Source: Plantago elongata
Taxonomy: Eukaryota > Streptophyta > Magnoliopsida > Lamiales > Plantaginaceae
Length of the DNA stretch: 64,000 bases
Reading direction: 5' to 3'
Assembly (NCBI GenBank): GCA_036897095.1
Contig: JAYMSP010000149.1
Span: 1 to 64,000 of the forward strand
Every line of letters begins with the position of its first letter. The stretch's first letter is position 1. The translations under genes were made by a program, and so were the position numbers. The notes under the pieces are model-generated. The model was not told the DNA's origin and searched no databases. It worked only from the letters and a program-made list of their open reading frames with translations. Positions 48,701-60,700 of the stretch are shown here, piece by piece.

Positions 48701-51700
48701 CCGTGTGAGAACCTCATACATTATAAATATATTAACCGACAGTAATACTAACCATGGTCATCTTATCATCCACAGCATCATTTGCCATCTTAATTGCGAT
48801 CAGAACTCTTCGTAAGTATGATGAAGCACTAAATATTTTCCCCGGTGCTAAGTTTCCATTCACCAACACCTCAAGAGTTATAAATAGAGGACTGCGTAAA
48901 CAAAATTTGTGGAAATTATGTCCGAGAAATAAAAGGAATTTCACAGCTGATATATCATTAACACAGCTAAAATCTGCAAGTGTTCACACTAACCAGCAGT
49001 TATTACACATAAGAAACAATGATACCTCAGAAACCGAGCATAAGCTTTTTCATCTTCACAGTCAGGAGATGGGAACATGGTGTCATGAGCAAGAACATGG
49101 ATTAAATACACAACTAGGTATACCGGGTGGTTAGCTGCTCCTTGCATAACTATGCTTTCATGGATTTCAATTCCTTTAACAGAATTCCAAGTAGTTTCTT
49201 TTAAATATTTCAATGCCTGTAATGAGAATGATTGTTAAAGATCAAAAGAATGGAACATGACCGGAGACATGGAGTATGACAAAATGGAATCGGTGTAATG
49301 AACTGACATCTTCTCTCAAGTCTTTCAGGGAGTCAAAAGCAACGAATGAAAAGGCACATGCATATCTACAGGGTAAGGCACGAATCTTCAAAAACTTGTG
49401 TACTTTGCTGACAAGTGATCTGCGCACCTCAGTAGATGGATCCTGTAAAAGGTCATAGACGTGCAAAGTTAGTAATAACTGAATCTGCAACTGCTGTATT
49501 ATGCCTCATGGAAACAAGACTCCTAAACATATTTGATAGTAATTATAAGGTTGATGCTTAATAACAACCAAACGGACCTAATATAGCTGGAAACGCTGAT
49601 ACTTCATTAAACAGAGAAAATGTGTCGTTCAGAATCGTTAACAAAAAAATTAAAAATAGACAAGAAATGAAAAGACACGTACAGTCATTCTATTTCAAAT
49701 ACTCTTTAGCCTAATAGACAATCTTCTAAGAAAATAGCGAGCTCATAGATCATGATTGTGTTGATACCATAATAATGGATCAACTTCCTTAGTCATTAGT
49801 CCCACCAATATTCAACATTTCAAATCCAGCCTTGTCATGATAACAGAACATGCAATCATTGAGGGAGGACTGAATTCCCTTAAATTTCTATGAGGGCCAA
49901 TGGGTTAAAAATAATTCAGAGGAACCTCCTTTGGGGGAGCCTAGATGAGGGGAAAATTTTATTTGCTTAACTGGCACATGGTCTTCTCTCCAATACAGGA
50001 GGGGGAAACTTGAGCTGCGTAATTTATGTTATTTACCAGGCATATATATGCAAGTGGTTGTGGTGTTTTAGGGTGGAGAAAAAGTGCTAATGGAAAATCA
50101 TTAGCATAGAGATGTATGTTATGGGAAGAGGTAAGACAAGGCTCACTTTGAGGAAGGGGATGATAAAGTCATTAATTTCTGGAGTGATAGATTGTGCAAG
50201 AACTTACCATCTTAAAGTGCGAGCTTCTCATCTTGTATTTGTATTGTCCCTTTACAAGGCAAAATTTAGAGCAGGAGCAATTGACAGGGGGGGGGTCAGG
50301 GTTGACAAATAACCGTAAATTCTCAGTTTGGTCCTTCTACTGTACGATAGTAGACTTTCAGGAAGGTAACTTTACATGGAAGAGCATTTGGACTTGGGGA
50401 AGCAGTCTTCCACCTAGTGTAGCTTTTTTGGTGTGCACAGTTGTTATGAGAAAAGTTTTGTAGTATTAGAAGGAGAGGTATGTATGTGATAGATTGGTAC
50501 ATTATGTGACAGAAGGATAAAGAATCAGTGATCACTTATTCTTGAACCGCTATTTAGTCCAAAAACTACGGAATGCTATGTTGCAGTCCCAACAGCTTAA
50601 TAGGGTCCTGCCAAGGACAGCAGGGGATGCAAAATAGGCACAAAAGAAGCACCGGAATCGAGATTGAGATCTTGGATCTGCTGTCCCGTACATGATTTTC
50701 TTGGTTTAATGATGTGGCTATTTTTCAGAAATATTTGACTTTTCGCCGTAACCTGTACTGGCGATACACTCCTTGTGTATTATTGTTTAATTCTAATTCA
50801 TAAATTTGAGATTACCCATCAAACAATAATATAGAAGTTGGACAGAAGAAAAAAGGAGGTTGGAAGCATTATTCTCTCTGCAAACTACAATCATCTTAGT
50901 ATCTTACAAGCAATTCACTTCTTAGGTTGTAGACAATTCAATCAACACTGGCTAGATCCACTTTGGTCATAATTCAACATTGTTTATTGTTTGAGAATGA
51001 GACTCAGGCAACCAACCTTAGCCATTAATACTGTCAGGTGAAATATCCGGGGAGATATATGCAGATCCCATTTCCTTGACAGCCAAAGCACAGACTTAGC
51101 TGCAACTAACTTCATGTGAGCCTCGTCACCTTCACTGAAAATTAAACATGTCCTTGTTAGAAATCCACGGATAATACCGCAGAGATTAGAACACCGTGGA
51201 AACGAGCTGTGTGCCTGCATAAGAAGTTTCTTGGAGATGAACCAAAAAATTACGAAGAGAGAGGACATCCTAGATCCACGAGGACTGAAAGTTAGACAAG
51301 TGCAGGAAGTTGTCAATAATGTTTTATGAGTGCATATTTATATCATTTTTTATGTATATCAACGATGTTTTTCGTAAAACCTCTAATGTTTTCAGATATA
51401 ATTGTGATGTTTGTCTGTCCCTTTTAATCTCTCCATAAGGCCATCTCTCGGGAGACTTGCCCTTTTCTAAAAAAAATAATATCTCAAGTTCTTGATGATT
51501 AATAATTACCAATCTGATTTCGAGTCAGGGCCATGAAACAAATATCATATAATCCAGAATAACTAGTCATCCAGTATTCATATATTTAGGATATTATGTA
51601 TTCTCACCAAGTAAAGTTAGCACCAGGACATCCACCCTTCTCCAGCATTTTCTGAATAATGTCGAGCAAAAAACTGATTGGACGAGTAAGAGAAGTGCAT

Positions 51701-54700
51701 TTATGTGGCAAGAAGCTCCGAACAAGTGTCTTGAGCCCAAAAACCTGTAATATTGAATCTGTAGCTTGTAACTACTTATTCTACTAGTATAATAGGTAGA
51801 GCACCAAAAAGAGATTCCAGAGGAAATCAGTTATGTATTTTTCAGTATATACTAATGACAATTGTTTGGCATCAGTTATGTTACTATATATATATGCTTG
51901 AATGAGTCACATAAATGCCACTCGTATATTTCCTGCTTCTATAGCCTAAAGAGTACATTTGGGGAAGTAGGATATTGATAGCACAGTCTAAACTAGGACA
52001 CTTTGTAAATCCAAGAATATATTCACCTTTAATTGACAAGAACTGCAACACTCCGATGTCTGCACCAAAGAGTCAAGATTGTTTGGAAGATCCTGATCAC
52101 AAAGAATGCAGAATTGCAAGAGGTGAGTGAAGTGAACATTAAAGTGACAGTCTACCATGAAAAGTGAAAACTCAAGGAGTTACAAAGAATTAAATCAAGG
52201 AATATTAAAGAAAATTACATCATCTTGCTGAAACACTTCCTCAATAATGTAGCGTGTAATAACTTTCTCATGGGCTTCAAATGTTGAAATGGAATACTGT
52301 GCCAAGCAGCCCAAAGATTGCAGGAGTGTAGGAACATTCTGCCCATCGCACAGAGAATCCACAAGTTTCTAGAAACATGATGCAAGCATAACAATGAATA
52401 CTGGATCTACTGACAAATTAAATCAAGCTTTGCAAAAAATATCGGTCTGGAACCTAGCGATGCTTGTCTATTTATATGCATGTGTTCCAACTTATGCTTG
52501 TTTTCCATAATTATTGATGCTTGCTTTGAATAATCATGATGCTCGGTTTCCAGCAATTTGATGCTTAATTATCTGAAAGCAATGTTATGATACAAAACGT
52601 AACAGGGATTGGACTAAGATGAAAGGCTGATGCTTGCAGGAGATGCTTAAAGAAAGGTTTTGGAAAAACATTGTTGAGTAATAAGAGGGATTTGAGGAAT
52701 CTAATTGATATGATGTATGGTTATTTTGGTGGAAATCCTACAATTGCCCTTATTAGTTGAGGGTGCTTTCAGAATCCCATACATATAGACACTATTTTGT
52801 AAGAAATTATATCTAGCACTTACAAGTAATAAAGTATTTGGGATGACACTATTATATAATTAACTATATGTAATATTCTAATCATCTACAGATGACACCC
52901 TCAACTTTTTGGTGCATTTTTTCTTCGACCTAGCCTGCCAACAATACTTTACAAAAGATATTTAGCCACTTGCAAGCGATATCCAATTAAGCAATATGAT
53001 AAATTCACAAAAGTAAGTTAGCAACTTAGCATAGAGCGGTATTACAAAATTACTTATGTGACTAATTTTTTTTTTTTTTTTTTTTTTGAAAAGGCTAAGG
53101 GGACTCGAACCCCCGACCCATTGGTTGGAGGGGAAGTGGTTTACCAACAGAGCTGCACTTCATTGTCACTTATGTGACTAAGTGGTAGTTCATGCTTTTC
53201 CAACCATGCAAACCACTGTCACATTCTAGTAGAAAATGCAGAGCAAGAAAATTGACAGACCGTTATGACTTATGACAATTATAATAACAATGCAAAAAAT
53301 AATTAGGAAGTGTAGGCAAGAAAGATTAGGAATGAACCTTGCAAAGTTGTGAGAAAATATAGTGCTCAGGCGTTTCAGCTAATGCAGCAATTGCCGATAT
53401 GGCAAGTTTAGACTGTGCACGAGTTCCCTCTAGACATACTTTCTCCAAGAAAGCGTATATGTTACTGCATACCCAGATTATAACATCATTCAGCCATACT
53501 GAGATAAAGTCATATGCAGTATGCACAACACAGAACATAGATGTTACTTTTTGTTAGGCACACATTTGGTGTAGGCTAAATGCTTGAAAGTTCAACATCT
53601 CCATTACTTTATAATCTTGCCTGAAGACAAGTGGATAAAATCAATTGTTCTTGATGTTTCCAACACCCTCCACCTAAGACAGAATATCACATTTGGTTTT
53701 GGGTATGGAAATTAAGGTAGAATGTAAAAGGTGGATTGGTAGCATGTGGACCAAAATGAATTGGTTAAGACTTGACATGGGTCATGTGTGTATAATTTGC
53801 CAAACTAGGAATTGGACATTTGTATTGGACAGTTACAATGCAATATGTGACATTTGACCAAGAGAGCAAATAACAAATATCAAGTGAAATTTTTTGAGTT
53901 CAAGGTGGTGCCACTTGGGCTGGTAAGTATGCCAGCCACATGTCAAGGTGGGATGAACTAATATGTGCTTCTTTTCTTAAGGAAATCTGTGGGCACTTTT
54001 TATGGTCCTTGGTGAGTTGATGGTAAATAAATAAACGAGTTACCATTAAACATCTTGAGCAGTTTAAAACTAAAAGTAGTTTAAACAAGTGCTAAAAGCA
54101 CCAAGGAGGCATCAGTGCTTCCTGAGAGATCACAACTCATTTTTCATTCATAAAATTGAAACCTTGACCCATCTGATTTCAGGCAGTGAGGTAAACACCA
54201 ATCTTGCAAAAATTAAATGAGTATTTGAGTACCCAACTCCCAAGTCCATCAAGGCACTAGGGGGCTCGTTTGGCTAAGTGAAATTTCAAAAGTTCAGGAG
54301 CAAATATATCCCACAGATCATAGTGTTAAACATGATCTGTGCAAAGAGGAACCATAAATCACAATATTGGGGGGGGGGAAATATCTGTAAAGATGATCGA
54401 GTTTCATACTTACCTGAATTTAATAGGTATTCGGCATCCCTCTCGAGCTAATATCTCAAGGAGATGATCGTCAAAAGGAATCCTCTTCTCAAGTAATAAA
54501 AACTCAAACTGCTTCTCTACACCGCTGAGAAGTGAAGGGAAGGCGCCAATAATGATCTGGGTAAACAAAAATAAGGTTTTGAATTCCAATTAAGGCTGAG
54601 ATTTACACATGAATAGGTGCACAGAATGAGCATGTCTCCGCAAATTAATTATGTACTGTAGATAAGCATTTCTTACCAAAAGAAGTTGCATGCTGTGTTT

Positions 54701-57700
54701 CTTTAATTGCTCATTTTCTTCTCCATCATCAGAAAGATAGCTCAGAATGCATTGGACATGTTTGTGGCCGAATATATTAAAGGAGCACTTCTTAGCAAGT
54801 TGGTTAAAGAATTCAGATGATGTATTCCTATCACCAAGTCGTCTCAAGCATTCGTCCTGGAAAAAAGATAATTTTACATGGCGGGTATCTTTAGAAATAA
54901 CAGAAGAAAGCACGAGTTTATTCAAACTACTCATGTATAATTAGCTAAGACATGCTAAGACATGGAGCGCTGGTGAAAATTAAAATGTTGGATGTGTGAG
55001 TGACTGCCGAATGTATTTCATTAAGCCATCAAGCCAAAATATTTTTCATTTGGGATAGCATAAACAAAAGTATGTGAGCAGTCAAGTAATCATTCTTCTC
55101 TAGCGCAACTATGTTGTCAGCAAGATAATCCAGTAAAATATTCAACCAAAAAAGTGTAACACTTAAGACTGATAATGTTAATCTCAAGGCCCTGGAATTT
55201 AAGGAATTAAAGAACTTGTTATAAAAGTAGATAAAGTGGTTTGATGTACATACATGAACCCTAAAGGCATATATACAACTTCAGATGCTTTCAAGAATAC
55301 TAGCCAATGTAATTAGATCAACATAACAATCCCGATAAGGTATTAATGTTCGCCAGAACAGGGAAGGCTTGGAAAGACAGAAGGATTTACCACAACTGAA
55401 TAAATACCTTTAAAAAGTTGTCATACCTCCACCTGTATTGTTTTAATAATATGTATAAAGTTCGAGCGGAAAAAAAGTTTAATAGTTACCCTACCCATCA
55501 ACATGACTAAGGCATACTAATTATAGTATCCTTTAAAGCTCAAGTTCAGAAACAAGAAGGAAAAAAGACAGTCAAAAATTATCTTAAACTCATAATCATG
55601 ACAATGTAAGAAGTAAATTTCTTATTAAGTCCTTCACCGGAACAAGGTTACCGTTTTTACCAAAAAAAATTGTCTCGAGCAAAGGTTCCGGTTTCCATTT
55701 TTTGCAAATCTTCCTTCCACTTATATATTAAAATATTCAAACTTTTAACAAAAAATAAATTTATTGAAAAGTGCAACCAACTGCATTTTGAAAAGGTATT
55801 TGGTCCCTTATTTAGTTGACCAAAAAAGCAATTGAGAACCTCATTCCAGGACGGAGGAAGTATCCCTTATTTAGTGTTCAATTTGTATGAAAACTCATTA
55901 ATATCAATTCAGTTTAGTTCATATTTACATAGTTGTTTTTTATACTATAAATTATAAATAAGTTCAGTCCAGTTAAGATCAGATCAGTTATGTTCAGACG
56001 AAGAAACCAGTGCCTTAATCAAGAAAAGTAAGAAGTGAAATTCTTGGGAGAAACCAGTTGTTCCTTAACAATAGAGAAAACCATAGAACCCCAACCCAAG
56101 AGTTTGGGACACTCACCCAACTTACACCTCTATTTGCATAATGTTTAGGAAAATCAAGTGTTTCATAAAACTTACTCAAAGAGAAAACATGCAACATAAC
56201 TTACGAAAGACAAAGCTCCCTATAAATACATTGTTAAAGGCCTTAATGTGACTAGTATAAATTACAGCAAACACTAGATATCGCATCATAAACAAGCATA
56301 TCCTACAGTTATCTTCATTAGGGGATACAACTCCAGATTACATATCATCTAATGTTATTTCATTTAAAAGGACCCGCTTGCTATCCGCATGTTTGTGAGA
56401 ATGTTCCATTATGAGGTACAAAAATGAGGTTTGTAGGTGGATTCCAGATCGGGATTTCAAATAGTTTACACACAAACTGCAAACATGTAGGGAAAGAAGT
56501 AATCTGATGACACTCTTTCCAACGACAAAGTAAGAATTAGCTCACCTTAGTGATATCAGAACCAAGTGTATTATCTTTGTTTAAAAACTGCTGTAGTGCA
56601 GTAAATATTCCATCGTCCTTGAGTTCATTAAGTTTCTCAAAGACACTTTTTGCTTTGGCAGGATCAGGAAAGCATGAAGACATTTTCTCAATTAAAACCT
56701 CCATTTTCTTTTCTGTTTCTGCACAACTATTCTCCTGCAACATCACCAAAATACAATCATATCAAGGGAAAATATCCAATAAATACTATGATTCGCAAAA
56801 ATTCAAGGCAAGCCAGCACTGATTCTGACAAGCATGCACATAACGACCTCCCACCCAGACAATAAAGCAGAAGGTTAGAACTTAGAAACTATTTTCAACT
56901 CGTCAATGAAACAACCAACAAAATATAATACAGGCCTCACTGGCCTGTGTGGGGAATTAGCACTATCAATAGCACTAAATGTCACACAAAGTAACTTGTT
57001 CCAGTTAATATCATGTAGTCCGAACAAAGATGCCTAATATTTAGTACTCCATCCATTCCTCCAAAAGCTTCTGATTTGCTTTTTAACACAATAATTAATA
57101 TATTGTCCAAGTGTATCTTGAAGTATGGTAGAAGAATGTGTTAAATTTGTGAGTTTCTGGGTAAGTTTGAGAGAGAACGAATAAAGATTAAAGAAGGAAT
57201 GAAGTGCGCCAAAGTTCTAAATAGTGAGGATAATGTGGACCCATGCACTTTCTGTTTTTTGAAATGGGGAGTTTTCAGAGGGAACAGATGGAGTATAAAG
57301 CATTAACAAACATATGCCGCTGGCAAAATCTCAAAAGAATTTGGAAAAACAATAACTTTAGGTATGAAGCTGAGCTATTGGAGTGGAGCGTTGCCAAAGT
57401 AGTGATCTTTACTAGAAGCATCTTTACAATTTTTAGTTACATGATTTATAAATTTTGTACTCAAGTTTTTATGATTTTAAGTTCCGCAGCATTATTTTAC
57501 TAGTTCAGGAATTAGTATCAAAAAGTCCGTGTCAAGTCTTTTGAACGCGCAAGGCGTCTAGTGACGTTTTATATTTTCACAAGTCAAGTTCATTGAATTT
57601 TCCACGAACTAGCTCGGATTATATTTTCCTTAGCTCGTCTTTTTAAAAATTAGGGTGCTAGAACATGATGAAGTGACAAAGAAGAAAGCCTACAAAATGA

Positions 57701-60700
57701 CAAACCCCATAGTATTGATAATAAACAGACAACTAATTAAGCCAAAAACTGGAAATGGTCACCAATATATTGCTCCCATCCCATTCACTAGGCTTTGTCA
57801 TTCCACTGTTAACTCGAATATTGGAGATTCTACTGTCAACTCGAGACCCATATCAATTATCAATAGCAACTGGAAATCCATATCTCCTTACTCCTTACAT
57901 AATCAGTGTCCGTGAATCACCAATGCTTGGGTTGGGGTGGACAGTAGCAGTACACATAATTCTGGACAGAATTTATGGAACATCTCAAGCAATAAGAGAA
58001 GTGTGGGAGAAACTCTTCTACGGATCATGAAGAGATAGAAATGATCAAATAATTTTGCAAGAGTATGTCACATTACTCTGAAATCAGGTAAATCTCAAAT
58101 CCAATGGACTTGAGCTTTTACCCTGTTTTATTTTTTGAAGGACATCTATTGCAACTATCCCAAGAAATATTTGAACTGAGGTCCAGTTAGCAAATTTGAT
58201 TATTGGGATTTAGTGAGAAATGAATATTCCTGAAAGCACAGGAAATTCAGCTTACCTCTGTTCTATTCCATAAATTCAAGTAATCTTGAAGCCCGTCTCT
58301 TAGCCTGATGTCAGAAGAAAAAACTTTTAAAAACACGTTCAATATGTCAAAAATAAAGTAATCAGCTATTTCACAAAATCACCTTCGTTTTTGAGACAGA
58401 ATCATTCTCAGTGCCTTTAAATGAGGAGGCGTAAAGATTGAAAACATATATATCCAATGCCTTGTTCTCTCCTCTATTGAAAGTGATGCAGGAAATAAAT
58501 CTGCTAGCTTAAGCTCCATGCTTTGAGGCCTGTAAATAGCAAACCCTTACTATCTGTATTATACTGAAAGAGACTAAGATAGCTCCATGCATTCAGATGA
58601 ATAACTATACCTAAAATCCTGACAGTCTTTCTCATAACAAAGCATCAGTAACTTGCAAGGAATCTCTTCAATATGCTCTTTGACTTCAAGTGAAGACAAG
58701 TGTACTGCACGACTTGTACAGTATACCTGGTACAAATCTACCAAACTTTTAAGGGCATTGCTTCTGACCAAAACCTGTACAATTAAGTAATGAATAAGAG
58801 TGGAAGTTTAAGAAACTTAATCATAACAGCGATTAAGATAGTACAATATAAAATAGAAAACCTTCTTATCACGCAGTCTGCCAGCTGCTAGAGATATTAA
58901 TTCCGGCGATGCAAAATTCAAGTTAATCTTAACCAGTTCACACAATCCGTTCACTGCTTCTGTTCTCACTTTCTCATCTTGATCTAATAGCCTACCTTGA
59001 ATGGCAGCTGTACATATCAAAATTGATTTTTTTAAACGTCAAAAGATCTGTACTGGAGAAAAAAGTGAACTGAAAAGCACCATTACTCACAAGAAACATT
59101 GAAGTTCTCTAACAACTTACAGAGGCATTCAAGTGACTCTCTGCCTGATTGATGACTCATGCAGTAGGCTTTTGCACATGCAACGGCAGTAATTCTAACA
59201 TCAGCAGACTTGTCATAGAATCTATTCAGCAACTCAGTGAAGACATGAGGATACTCTTGTGCAATATTTTTCCCGCACGATGCTAGAATCTTCTTAAATA
59301 GATTTAGGGCTTTAATTCGTACATCAACCTGATCAGTCTGCAATTAGATTCATAGTTGTCAACTTAACAAAGTAGCAAACACCAGATAACATTATGAAGT
59401 TTTGGAAACCAAAGTTGAAAGTTCAAATGCTATGTCTAAAGACAACAAGATGTTGATGGATTACGAACCAGTAGTTCATGTGTTATATTGGGTATCACCA
59501 AGAGAAGCATATCAGGATTATATTGGAAAATCTTAAGGATTATTTCATGGTAATAATCTTTTGCAACACTCCCAACATTATCTCTATTCAATATACATGA
59601 TGTGAGGAACTGGCAGATGTAGTGCTCCAACTTTTCGCCGCTATTCATTATTACAGTAACAGCAAGTCCAGGTGACTTTGTGTCCTACATACAAGCAAGG
59701 ATAATATTACTCGTACAGTAAATATGGAAATTGCAGATAATACTTAATCTATAGAACTTCTGTGTTTGTACCACTATCTACTGTCCAGATTCTTACAAAT
59801 CAAGAAATGAAACTAGATGCATACAAATTATAAGCATTATCCCCTCTAGTGAGTGCTCCCACACATTAATTCTTGATATGTCAAAGCTGCTGTATATTTA
59901 ATCCTAGAAGCTCATTTGAGAACAGAGTTTAGGCTAGTAATTGCAAAGGGTGATCACTGGTTCTACAATCTACAATTGCAACCTCTTTTCCAACTTCTAT
60001 TTTATCACTTTACAAACAACTGCCTGATTCACTTTGATATACTTTTGGCTTAATCTCTCATAAGCTTATAATAAGTAGTAGTATAAGCTATTGCAGATAC
60101 TCACGTAGTGGCAGACGTCATGGACGCATAAAATTTGATTTTCATGATGCTCACAAGATGTCATGAACTATGTTTAAGGCATAACAGAGTGCAAGAGAGA
60201 TATATAGTTTGGACAGGTTTGGGTATGAGTATGAGGTAGATTGGAAATATGCTGTCGGATAAATGTAAGAACAACATAATATGATAACATGCTATCACTC
60301 ATGTTCCCTTTTTATACGTAGGCTTAGCTTACCTGCAGAACTTATCCTTAATGAAGACAAATGCAAACTATGTACCTTCTTTTCCTTTATAAGATTCTGT
60401 AGAACCACATCTAGGAGCGGTTGAGGAGTACTCTCTTCAAGGAAAAAAGCATCAGAATCCAGCTCATTCAGTTTCTCCTCCAGAATACAAGTGATTATGG
60501 ATGACATTGAATTAATCAAACTCGGATCGTGATCTACCCTGTAAGTTAACTACAATTTTTAGATAACCATTACATGCATATATTTTGAGCAGACAGTAGC
60601 TATCTGTAAAGTTTCAGAAACAAGAGTTATAAATATGATCTGCAGAGAACTTTGATACCAAAACCACCCCTCACCCTATATGTTGAAACATTTGAACAAT

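Noticed and set aside
48754-49134. 126-codon plus-strand ORF
   Set aside because: It is antisense to PDS5 exons 20 and 21, whose minus-strand frames are conserved and correctly spliced.
53080-53160. Possible functional tRNA gene
   Set aside because: A/B-box-like sequence is present, but there is no acceptor-stem pairing, and a poly-A tail plus flanking target duplications mark it as a SINE.
57655-58030. Overlapping 86- and 91-codon plus-strand ORFs as a gene
   Set aside because: They lie in a PDS5 intron, show no recognisable domain and have compositionally random translations.
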